DNA from: Emydura subglobosa
Lineage: Eukaryota > Chordata > Testudines > Chelidae
NCBI GenBank assembly: GCA_007922225.1
Contig: ML679969.1
Location: 2,703,236-2,767,235 of the forward strand
DNA: 64,000 nucleotides
Direction of reading: 5' to 3'
Below are positions 55,050-64,000 of this stretch, piece by piece (the first letter of the stretch is position 1; every line of letters begins with the position of its first letter). The notes beneath the pieces are model-generated. The model was not told where the DNA came from. It saw nothing but the letters and a program-made list of their open reading frames with translations, and searched no databases. The position numbers were made by a program, and so were the translations under genes.

Positions 55050-55905
55050 GGCCGTGCTGAGCTCGCCCCTTTAGAACGGCGTGGTTATCCCACGCCGCTG
55101 GTGTCTGCTTTATTGCCCAGGGGGAGCAGCCCGGCCCTGTGGGCTCAGAGAGCGGGCGGCACGCGGGAGGCGGTTACAGGGCCGGGACACTCTTGGCACA
55201 GCTGGGAGCACGTGGAGGCTGTGAATGTGTGGGGAGGGCAGTTTTGGGTACTGTTTGGGGCTGGGAGCAGCTCCTGGCCAGGGCGCTGGGCCCACGGCAC
55301 GTGGGACAGGGGCAGGGGGGTAGAAGGGGGAAGACGTGGCATGCCATGTCCGAAAGGTAGCCGACCCCTGTTCTAGGATTTGGGCAGTGTTTGCACGCTC
55401 CGCCGTCACAGCTCTACGTCTCCCAGCTGCAGAGAACTGCCAGGGTGCAAGAATCTTCTAGCCAGGCCTCTCCTATTTATCCCCTGTCTCCTCGTGCCTG
55501 GCCCGAAATGCCCCCGGCATGACCTCTGGGCTGGAGGTGTACCTGCAGGTGCTGAGCCTTTACCTCATGGCCCCTTCGGACCAGTCTAGATGGTGCAAAG
55601 GGGCCAGGGGAGAACTCTGAAGCCGGCCCGAGCTACATTTAATTCACACTCCCCCTACACCTGGATGGCTGCGGGGTGCTAATGTGCCAAAGTGCCCAGC
55701 ACATCCCCCCCTCCAGCTGTCTCACGTGACTCTTTGACCTCAGCAGAGTTTCCCCAGGGAGGAATTGGGCCGAATGGCTAACACCTGATGGACGGTCTCT
55801 CTGGGAAGCTATTAGCTCCCCAGACCGTTACACATCCACAAGATGAGGAAGAGGTTTCCTGTCACGTCGGAAATGCAGAAAGAAGTAAATTTGTGGGGAC
55901 AGGGA
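55050..55905. other. Intergenic, no recognised gene
   Basis: GC-rich. A short 'gtagccgacccctgttctag' string at 55358-55377 recalls the end of an unnamed turtle repeat. No exon supported. Confidence 0.4.
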
Positions 55906-55914
55906 GTGGTTTTT

Positions 55915-56005
55915 TTTTGTTCAGGGGTTGTACAGCACCTAGCACAAGGGAGGCCTGGCCCAAGACTGGGGCCCCTTTGGTGCAGTGCAAATAAAATACT
56001 ACAAA
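55915..56005 (+). repeat. MIR/CORE-SINE 3' fragment
   Basis: 'ggttgtacagcacctagcac' and 'gcaaataaaatactacaaat' are the sense 3' half and tail of the SINE family. Confidence 0.75.
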
Positions 56006-56129
56006 TTCATGCGTTGTGGCGTCCCAGAGGCACAGCAGGAAAATGACTTGATGGGCCCAGTTCTGCTCCTGGGGTCCATGGGCTCCTTGAAGTCCATGGG
56101 GCTGCCAGAATATAGCCCTCGGCCCATTG

Positions 56130-56375
56130 ATTCTGATCAACGCCCTTGAGACTGTAAGCGCTTGTGGGCAGGGACCATCTCCGGCTATGGGTCTGTCACC
56201 ATTGCAGTCGGGGAACCTGGAACTGGATGTAACCAGAGCTGCGGGCCTGGGAACAGACTCAAGTAGCTGCTGCCTGCGACGTGCGGCAATCACACCTCTG
56301 ACTGCAATGTGGACGTACTCAGTGTGTTTGTACAGCACCTAGCACAGCGAGGCCCTGATCTCAGGTGGGACCCTT
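56130..56375 (+). repeat. MIR/CORE-SINE 3' half split by a nested element
   Basis: 'gagactgtaagcgcttgtgg' and 'gcagggaccatctccggcta' are separated by about 130 bp from their natural continuation 'gtgtgtttgtacagcaccta'. Confidence 0.7.
56191..56319. mobile_element. Palindrome-ended element nested in a SINE
   Basis: The inserted segment has inverted arms CATTGCAGTC (56200-56209) and GACTGCAATG (56300-56309). 'caatgtggacgtac' at the right recalls the GTCTACACT family. It encodes nothing. Confidence 0.55.
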
Positions 56376-56379
56376 GTGG

Positions 56380-57010
56380 GCTCTCTCTCTCCTACGCCTG
56401 GTTATTCCTTGCTGAACACAGAGCCTTCCCCACTGCCTTCCATCTCTACCAGCCTCCTGCAGTCTCAGCGCTCTCCCGTGTCATCCTGAGAGCTTTCAGT
56501 TCCGCTGCTGGGGGGCGTGTCCATGTTCACTGTGGGCTGCCTTCTTGCCTTTTGCCCTGAGGGCTCCAGTCCACTGCCTGTCTTGCTATTCAGCTCACTC
56601 TGCCACGTGTGTCCCAGCCACCTCAATTTTCATGCTGCCATTTCCTGTCCTATTGGTGCTTTAGGTGCTCGTGTATCAGTGATTAGTAACCAGGCTGCTT
56701 CAAGAAGAGGGGTACGCGGCTCAGTAGGTTGCAGGCTTTTTGGGGCGCCATCCCTGACCCACCATCGCTGTGGGGTGATGCTCTGCTCGAGTTGGCATCT
56801 GTTTTCCTTATTCCAAAAAGTTCCTTGTTCTGTGTTAGCAGAGAGCAACTTTACATTGTCACTGGCTAAAGGGGAGAGAGAGCCTCACAAAGGAATTGCT
56901 TCTCCTGCCAGTGAAATGCAGCCACCTCAGTGATGAAAGCGGCTTAACAGCGCCCAGTAATTACCGCCTGTCCTGGACAAATGTGGAGGAAGAGGGTACA
57001 GTGGGCCACA
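56380..57010. other. Intergenic, no recognised element
   Basis: Nothing assigned. Confidence 0.4.
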
Positions 57011-57014
57011 TGTT

Positions 57015-57095
57015 CTGCTGGTGTAAATCATCTAGTAATGTTACCAGTTACACCAGTGGAGGATCTGGCCCATTACACCCAGCTAAAACTGCTTG
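57015..57095. repeat. Degenerate palindromic repeat ('ttacaccagctgagg' family)
   Basis: 'tgctggtgtaaatcatctag' faces 'ccagttacaccagtggagga', which is followed by 'tctggccca'. These are the opposing arms and flank of the family. Confidence 0.6.
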
Positions 57096-57099
57096 CGGA

Positions 57100-58415
57100 A
57101 TTTAAAGAGGCAGAATATCATTATTCAACTTGGAAATTAGCCAGCACCAGAACGGGTGGAGATTTGTTACAAACAATATACAGCCCGAGGTCTAGGAACC
57201 ACTGAAGTCGCACTTCAATCTACGCTGAGTTCTGTGTGTACCGGCGTTCTGGTGGCCGTGTGCACGGGGGTGAATACCTCCCGCAATCCTTTTCTGTGTC
57301 CCTGAAAAGCTTCTGTTCAGAACCATCCTCGGCCCCGCTTCGGTCAGGCTTCCCACTGGAGATTTAAAAATTCAGACCTTGAATCCCTCCCACCCCTGGA
57401 CTGTGTGAGTGATGGAGCCCATGGGCGTGCGGAGGGTCCAGATCCCTTCTCTCTGCTCATTAGCAACGCGCCTGCAGCACTGTTGCTTTGCCTTGAGCAG
57501 GACGCCAAGGATTTGTCTTGCTGTCGTTCGAGCCCAGCACGGGCTTTGCCCACTAGCGCCTCAAAGATACCAAGGCAGCACAGAGCTTTTCTCCACCGCT
57601 CTCGCGGGCGCGGCAGGGAATAGGGTGGGAATGAATGAGGCACGGTTGGTTTTTTTTTTCCAGGAAGACGAGTGCAAAAGAGACACGACTGGTGGGGACG
57701 GAATTTTTGCTGCTTTTCTGTCTGAGAGGCAAGGTCACTTGTAAAGAGATTCCGCGCACAGCTTTGTTATTCACGGAAACTCCCGTCCAGCCAGTGCATG
57801 CACCTGCCCGTTTCAAGGCCTCTTCACGCTGCCAGAATGAGGCAAAGGGGCCTTGGTATATGTGAGAATCAGGCCCCCCAGCCTTTTAAAGGGACTTATC
57901 GGGTCATGCATGGTGGGAGGCTGCCTGGGTTCCAATCCCGGGGAAGCCCTGATGGCAGACTTGAAAATCCTGGGCTGTGTTAATGCAGGAAGCCAGACGA
58001 GATGCCTATAATGGCCCCTGGCCTTAACCCCCATCACTCTGCATACAGAAAGGTTCGCTCCCCTACTTTTGTGCCTGTGATTGTGTAGGCCAACTGGGCA
58101 GCCCCGTCCCAAACAATTTGCACACACACACGCCTGATTTCCATGCCCGGTCATGGTAACGGGGTTTGCGGATGCCAACGGACCGGGATCCCCGCCGTCA
58201 GGATCTTAGTATGGCTGCTGCTTGCCCAGCCCCATCCACCTATAACAGCTGCAGGGAAATCGCCGCCTCTCGGACCCAGCCGGGGAATCGAATGGCCAGA
58301 AGCACAAGCTTGTGTTTGTTTTTGTGTGGATCCGTTTGGATCAAACACAGGCTCTTAATCCACTGCTGCTCCTGTCCCTCTCTCCCTGCTGTGAGAAGCA
58401 AACCCAGCGGCAGCT
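57100..58415. other. Intergenic, no recognised element
   Basis: A T-run at 57650-57659 follows 'gcacggttgg'. No gene or repeat is supported. Confidence 0.4.
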
Positions 58416-58419
58416 CTGC

Positions 58420-58900
58420 TGTAAGCTGCCGGCAACAGTTGTTTACCGCAGAAACAAGACCTTTAAAACCTGTCATTTCACAGCACAATGGGCAGTTTGC
58501 TGGAGCGTTAACCCGAAAACGAGCCCATCTTTCATCATAAAGGCAGATTACGTGAAGCCTCGCTCGACAAGCGGGGAAAGCCTGTTCTTAATCACTCCCG
58601 GCCTGTTCTAGGCGCAGCGTTTATTATCCGGATCCAGTTACCACGGTGTGCCAAACCAAGCGTGGCTATCCAGGCCGAGAGACAGGCGCCATCCCCCTCC
58701 ACCGCCCTCGTGCAGCGTGCTGCCGGCCTGCCACCCCTCGGAGGTGAGTACCCAGGAACGAAAGCAGATTAGACAGGGAGCCGCCTGCTTACTGTAAACC
58801 TCCAATAAATAAAGCCCTACACAGCTAACAAATTAAATTCCTCATCTGTCTCTCAGTTGCCTCTCTGTACCGGTGCCTATGATGGCACTCGCTTGACTTC
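58420..58900. other. Non-repetitive CpG-retaining segment, candidate noncoding element
   Basis: 'gcagcgtttattatccggat' and 'caataaataaagccctacac' lie in a block with more CpGs than its surroundings and no repeat landmark. It may be regulatory, but evidence is weak. Confidence 0.25.
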
Positions 58901-59235
58901 TCCGCTTACCAGTGGTGGGACGGCGAAGCATAGAACCCAGCTGTGTGGCTCATTGGTAATGCAAAAAACAGTGAGAAGCTGATTTGCTGAAATGAACTTG
59001 GCACAGCTGTATACCCTACACACGCACACACATGCACGCGCGTGTGTGTGGCATGGCTGTGCAGTGCAGGGAAGATGCCGCGCAGGAGGGAAGCACAGCA
59101 AAAAGTAACTCCCATTAACTGCCGCCGAATCGCCAGGTGAGTGTAGACCAGGCCGCAGTCACGACTGAGCAGGGAATTGTACCCAGCTCTCCTGCATCGG
59201 CGGCTGGTACCCTAACCACTTTCTTCTTCTTCTGA
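58900..59235. repeat. Alternating CA/CG tract and worn tRNA-like segment
   Basis: A (CA)n/(CG)/(GT) tract at about 59020-59050 contains CACGCGCGTG. At 59168-59225, 'gagcagggaattgtacccag' and 'ggctggtaccctaaccactt' resemble an antisense tRNA-derived head. Confidence 0.4.
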
Positions 59236-59239
59236 CCCT

Positions 59240-60105
59240 CTTCAGCCTTCTCCAGCATGCAGCAGCGGGGGCTGCCCTGCTCAGCCCTCATGGAGGTATT
59301 CTGCTTCCTCACGTTGGCTGCAGGGAGAGTATTTCCAGCGACGTCTGGTACAGCGCCGCCTCAAATCCCCCCTCACTCACGCCTCATGTCCGTAACGCAG
59401 CACGTTGAGATAAAGACACCAGATCCCCAGCTATGCAGTGATGAGGCCTACCCACTCTGGCACTGTGCTTTGAGAGAAGCTAGAAACACAGCCCTTATGC
59501 ACCAAAGCCAAGAGCCCAACCCTGTGTATTGCCCGGTATTCCCATGAGATATTCATTTAAATAGGCCCTTTGCTGAAAATGATGATGTCATGGGATAAGG
59601 GATCTGTCCCAAGAACCAGTGGTGCAGTACTCAGTCACTATCACGCAGGACATCTGTGCACAGCAATAACTCAGCATCCCTCTGTGCATGGAGGGAAACT
59701 GGGGAGACAGGGAGGGAAGTTTCCCAGAAGAGTGCTGCTGCCTTGGAAGGAGACCTCCTTACCAACCAACCTCTTAGGGACTTGCCCACATACTAGGACC
59801 TACTCCTCTACTGAAAGGTAGACATGTACCTAACTAGCTTGCTGTATAAGTGCCTCATTTCCCCAGGCCTATGTGGTGGGTGGAACCTGGAGAAGGGGGC
59901 GAGGCAGGCAGAATAATGTCCCCTGGTAGTCTATATCTTTGGCCAGTCAATAGACTCAAGATCAGAGCCGGGCAACATTTTTCAGCCCAAGTTTTTATTT
60001 TGATGAGAAATGCTGATTCAGTGATGTCAGAATGTGTCACGCCCTTGTGTCAGTTTCACCGAACTATTCATGTCACAACAAAACAACAACCAACCAGCTA
60101 ACCAG
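59240..60105. other. Intergenic, no recognised element
   Basis: Nothing assigned with confidence. Confidence 0.4.
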
Positions 60106-60109
60106 CAAT

Positions 60110-60330
60110 TCCCCAAACCTCAAAACATTTTGAGTTGTTGGTTTGAAATTTCCTTGAGTTCTATTTTTTTCCCCCCCCAAAACCAAACAACATTAGAAAA
60201 GGTCAAAACTGAAACCATGCGTTTTGTTTGATGAAAGGTTTCCCTTTCGATGCAATCAAAATGAATTGGATTGTTTTGCTTTTTGCCGTCTGACCCAAAA
60301 TAATTCTCCTTTTCTCCCTCCCCCAGATGT
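60110..60330. repeat. AT-rich interspersed element (fragment)
   Basis: 'tcaaaacattttgagttgtt' and 'tttgatgaaaggtttccctt' have the texture of the AT-rich family at 29215 and 62040. Confidence 0.4.
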
Positions 60331-60489
60331 TTTGGAATTACCAGTGGACAAAAAAATCTGTTATTTGCCTAGCCCAAGATGCCATCTTCCCCTAGGATGG
60401 AGCTGCCTTGAGAGCTCTTCTATGACCACTGCTAATGGAAGAGCACCCCAGGATTGTCTGGGGAGAGATATACCTGGGAGGAACCTAAG

Positions 60490-60960
60490 ACGTCATGATG
60501 AGCCCTTTCAATAGGAAAGCCATCCCTTGGACCATCTATAGGAAATATTCACCCGTGTTAACCCAACCAAGCATTGCAACGACATTAAACAGAGAGCAGA
60601 GGGTAAGCGAAGTCTCCTGGAGATTAGACAATAAACACCTGAGCAGCAGCTCTTCACCCAACTGCAGAGAATTTGAATGGCTGGGGGAGGGAATGCAAAG
60701 AAAGGGCTTTATGGAGCCGCCTCCCAACTCCACAAATCTTCAAGGTGGCATCGGCAATAAATGCCACGTTCCCGGCTCCCCCGCAACAATCACCTCTGCT
60801 GGAACATTTCTGCCCTGAGCCGCCGTATGCAGCTCCACAGTAAGTCAAATGGCAATGATTAGTCAAATAAAATTTCCATCTGTTGAGGAATTTACGAGAG
60901 TTATTGCCAGTAATAAAACGCATACGAGGCAAATGATGTATCTGAGGGGGTAAGTGCCTC
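60490..60960. other. Largest candidate conserved noncoding block
   Basis: About 470 bp without repeat landmarks. It includes 'gacgtcatgatgagcccttt' (CRE-like GACGTCA), 'agattagacaataaacacct', 'atggcaatgattagtcaaat' and 'ttattgccagtaataaaacg'. The combination of cores and unique sequence makes it the best candidate enhancer in the window. Function is inferred. Confidence 0.4.
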
Positions 60961-61194
60961 CAATTATGAGCAAAAGTGACTTTTAAATAAGGTTACAGAC
61001 TTCCTTATGAGCTCGGGCAAATCCATGCCCCTCCACCTGTGTACCAGGCCTTAGCTTGTGCCAGCAGGGGGGCATTCCTGGTGGTGTTAGGTGTGGGGAG
61101 TGAGTGACTCTCATTGGCGGAAGCAACGCTGTAGTGTAGGCTGTAGCAGCTGTAGTGTAGGTCGACATATTCTGCTTTACATTGAGCTAACTCC

Positions 61195-61475
61195 GTAGCA
61201 TTGATGGGGCCTTACACATCTATGAAAGGGACCCCAGAGAACCTGAGTTCTAACCCAGGCACTGCCATCACCCTGTAAATAGCCAATCACTTCACATCCG
61301 TTTGCTTCTGTTTCCCCTCCCACCCTATCTCTGTCTCAACAGATTGCCAACTCTTCCGTGGAGGGGCTGTCTTTTGCTCTGTACATATGTGCAGCACCAA
61401 GCACGAAGGAACCCCGTTCTCAGTTGGAGCCTCGCAATGTTACTGCGCTACAAATAATGATCCTTGTTATCATAA
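61195..61475 (+). repeat. MIR/CORE-type SINE, nearly full length
   Basis: 'gagaacctgagttctaaccc', 'aggcactgccatcaccctgt', 'cagattgccaactcttccgt', 'tgtgcagcaccaagcacgaa' and 'gcgctacaaataatgatcct' cover head, core and tail in order. Confidence 0.85.
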
Positions 61476-61654
61476 GCACATAAAGCACATCTCATAAAAG
61501 CACATAAAGATAAATATTTTGCATGGTCATGTGCAAGAGTAGAATTTAAATTTCTCCATGTTCATCTGAGGTCAGAGAAGGCGGGGGCTCGGACTCAGAA
61601 TGAAATGGATAATAGTGGTGACACATGCCTCCCATGGTCCCAGGCTAAAAGTCG

Positions 61655-61800
61655 CTACGTTCGTGGTTTGCACCAATGAATTTACACCAGTCACTCATAC
61701 TGGGGCAAAGTCAGTGCACAATACTACCACATCAGAAGAGCAGCCTTTTACATCCACTTTTTGCCTACTTTGCACCAGCATAAATGACTAAATAAGATGC
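61655..61800. repeat. Degenerate palindromic repeat ('ttacaccagctgagg' family)
   Basis: 'tggtttgcaccaatgaattt', 'acaccagtcactcatactgg' and 'ttgcaccagcataaatgact' are worn arms of the family. Confidence 0.45.
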
Positions 61801-61844
61801 AAGGTGGTAGAGATTCAGGCCCTTAATTTTGGCCCTTGGTCCCC

Positions 61845-61970
61845 ATTTAAAAGTTATGTTGACACAACTATGTTGGTCGGGGATGTGGAAGTTATGAGGT
61901 TATGCCAGCACATTCTGCTGACATCATTATGGTGGTATAACCCTCGTCGTGTAGACGTACACTAAATGAA
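61845..61970. repeat. Interspersed repeat ('tatgttggtcgggg' family)
   Basis: 'tatgttgacacaactatgtt', 'ggtcggggatgtggaagtta' and 'cgtcgtgtagacgtacact' recall a common turtle repeat with a GTGTAGAC end, and so relate to the GTCTACACT-type set. Confidence 0.55.
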
Positions 61971-62039
61971 AATGGAAATTCTGCAGACACTGATGGGACC
62001 CCATAGGAAGTGTGGGTCTGCATCAACTCTGGAGCTGGG

Positions 62040-62490
62040 CAGGAAATGCTTTTCCTTTCCCGTGGGAGTTTTTGAGATTTTGAAATTTTTCCCCAGCCTG
62101 AATTGGGCTACAAATTCAAAATCTCACAAATGTTTGCAAATGGCTAATCTGAAAAAAACCCAACAGATTGGACCATTGCAAACTTTTTGCTTCGATAATT
62201 ATGAAAAGTTTTGTTTTGACTTCAACCTTTTAAACTTTTTAAAGACCCTTTTATAGGATAACAACTAAAATTTCAAAATGGGAAGTTATTTTGAACTGGA
62301 AAATGAAACTTTTTAATCTCAAAAATATCAAAATGGGATGTTTTGGAAATCTTGAAACTCCCCCTCCCCCCCACATTTTTTCAAATGGAGAGATTCATCA
62401 AAACTGACTTTTTCCCATGACCAGTTTTGGTTTAGAGGACAACATTTTTGGATGAAAAAATGTTTCATTGGAAAATTCATAACCAGCCCT
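62040..62490. repeat. AT-rich interspersed element, long copy
   Basis: 'tttttgagattttgaaattt', 'gacttcaaccttttaaactt' and 'gaaaattcataaccagccct' at its end. It is about 450 bp and noncoding. Confidence 0.55.
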
Positions 62491-62612
62491 AATCAACACC
62501 ATATGAAACTGGCCTACCTGGTGACAGGGTGTGTTGTATGAACACCATGCTCCAGCACAGGAGGGCAGAAACACGTGTCACTCAACAGTAGCCCCTCTGG
62601 TTGATCTTTGAA

Positions 62613-62630
62613 CTATAACTGCAGTTATAG
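62613..62630. repeat. Perfect 18-bp palindrome
   Basis: CTATAACTGCAGTTATAG reads identically on both strands. Confidence 0.9.
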
Positions 62631-62821
62631 ATTAAATGATCTGTTTGTTCCACTTGTGCCTCCTTGAACCAGCAGAAGGTTATTTCCTACAGTATCTTCT
62701 TCATTGCCTTGTCCATCTTAAGTAATGGCATTCCCACTGCCTTCTTTGAGAGCTATCCTCCACCTAATTTTGTTGCTAGTAATTCTCATGAATAGTAATA
62801 ACTCCTGTGAATTCCTCTTGC

Positions 62822-62863
62822 AGGCCTCTTGTCTCTGCTAATGGCTGGCAGAGACAGAGGCCT
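62822..62863. repeat. Strong short hairpin
   Basis: Arms 62822-62838 and 62848-62863 pair over 16 bp with a single bulged base around a 9-nt loop TAATGGCTG. Flanking CTC and GAG extend the stem after a small internal loop. It has the shape of a short hairpin RNA, but expression is unknown. Confidence 0.75.
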
Positions 62864-62869
62864 GGATGA

Positions 62870-63890
62870 GAGCCATCTAGCTTACGCTCAGTGAAGATGG
62901 AAGGGATGCTGCTGGATTTTTAATAACCGGCAAAGTCAAATATCCTCTCGCTAAGTTAAGGGCACCTGCCAGTCCATTGTCAAAGCAGTTCATTATCTCA
63001 GGGGCCCGCTGGACTTCGCGCTGCTCCTTCATTCCCAGAGAGCAACCACACCTAGCTATGCCTTCATTTAGCTGTGGCTGGTCAAGAGATTGGGCCCTTT
63101 GCTATTAGATGAAGATCTCATCGTGCTCCTGTAGATCTTTGTTACTGCCCCAGTGGGCTACTTACTGCAGCACCCGCCAGCAGGGGCTAACTGCGAAGAA
63201 AGCTCCATGCCTTTTGCGAGTGCAGAATGCAGCTGCCCCTGTTCTGAGCAGGGCTGGTGGTGGGAGCTTCGCAGTGCCACAATGTAGCACCTTCCAATTA
63301 AATAGTATGTGATTTTTCTAGCCTGTGAATGTAGCTAGAGGTGGTTTTTTGGGTCTGGACTTTCTGGTTCATTGAAATTAAGTTTGTGTTTCTTTTTTCT
63401 TGTCCATAAAAATATCTTTCCCCCACCATCCTTCCTTTGTTTTTATGCCTGGGGCTCCATCTCCTGAAAGCTTGTGCTCTTCCCCTCCTGCGTTCTAACA
63501 TTGCTCCTGCCTGCAATCTGCTGAGAAGCACCCTGTGCCCTCCGGGGAATGCTGAATAAAGAAGAGCAATCTTCTCTCTCTGCCTTTGAGGTGAGGGGCA
63601 GGGGAAGCTGAGCTGCTCCTGTTAGTTGCATGCCAAGTGCAGTTCGGAGACGCAGGACGGAGCTGTCTCAAGTTGTTTGGCTGGCTGTGCTCTTTTAGGG
63701 CTGGGGAGAGTCATAACTGGCCAGCCCTGCCTTGGACCTCTCCCCAGCAGGAACATCAACCAGTGGAGGTGGCGGTACCAGCGGGTAACCTCTGCCACTC
63801 CTTTCGCTGCTGGCATTTAATCACCCCCTGGAAGGACAGTCTAGCATCCAGGACAGCCTCCCCCGCCTTTGAAGATGGAAACATGGGTTT
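62870..63890. other. Intergenic, no recognised element
   Basis: Nothing assigned before the SINE at the window end. Confidence 0.4.
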
Positions 63891-63894
63891 GATG

Positions 63895-64000
63895 TTATTA
63901 TTTGTATTACACTAACACTTAGGGGCCCTACTGCGCTAGGTGCTGCAGGCACGCAGAATAAAAGATGGTCCTGGCCCTGCAGAACTCACAATCTAAATAG
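63895..64000 (-). repeat. MIR/CORE-SINE, cut by window end
   Basis: 'gttattatttgtattacact', 'ctgcgctaggtgctgcaggc' and 'agaactcacaatctaaatag' are the antisense 3' half. The rest lies beyond the window. Confidence 0.85.

Noticed and set aside
9436..64000. IGSF21 first exons expected downstream of ARHGEF10L
   Set aside because: I looked for the signal-peptide and first Ig-domain peptide blocks on the + strand and recognised none. The expected distance is larger than this window.
1..64000. CRISPR array, prophage, operon or other prokaryotic system
   Set aside because: There are no regularly spaced direct repeats and no prokaryotic gene layout. The repeat content is that of a vertebrate genome.

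Overview
The window looks like nuclear DNA of a non-avian reptile, most probably a turtle, with a crocodilian as the alternative. Evidence is compositional: it carries many CR1 LINE 3' ends, tRNA-derived MIR/CORE-type SINEs, a short hAT-like MITE and several palindromic repeats of the kind I know from turtle and crocodilian genomes. There is no bacterial or viral gene organisation, no operon and no CRISPR. The species cannot be fixed from the sequence alone.

Only one protein-coding gene is supported. The last two coding exons of ARHGEF10L, a Rho guanine-nucleotide exchange factor, lie on the + strand at 6449-6571 and 8394-8908, separated by an 1822-bp intron with consensus GT/AG ends. Bases 1-6448 would be upstream intron; I recognise no further exon there. 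The stop codon is at 8906-8908. An AU-rich 3' UTR with two AATAAA signals follows to about 9435.

From about 9.44 kb to 64 kb I find no recognisable gene. In human, the next broadly conserved gene downstream of ARHGEF10L on the same strand is IGSF21, at a distance of hundreds of kb, so this part is best read as the intergenic region between them. It contains (a) CR1 fragments in both orientations, the longest about 880 bp at 45531-46410; (b) about fifteen MIR/CORE-SINE pieces, some in head-to-head or tail-to-tail pairs; (c) three copies of a ~120-bp hAT-like MITE; (d) families of short palindromic repeats, including one with GTCTACACT-type ends and one with AGGCACCTAA arms; (e) AT-rich interspersed elements; (f) probable LTR-like remnants near 18.2-18.8, 39.6-40.5 and 51.3-51.95 kb; and (g) TG/CG microsatellites.

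Between the repeats are non-repetitive AT-rich islands with homeodomain-like TAAT motifs (for example 3.8-4.07, 15.07-15.33, 36.98-37.18, 42.45-42.60, 47.48-47.72, 50.59-51.03, 54.34-55.04 and 60.5-60.96 kb). These are the best candidates for conserved regulatory elements, but conservation cannot be tested here. I did not find a convincing new coding system. The most checkable oddities are a spliced-exon-like 69-bp segment at 17716-17784, several strong hairpins, and a SINE split by a nested palindromic element at 56.2-56.3 kb.
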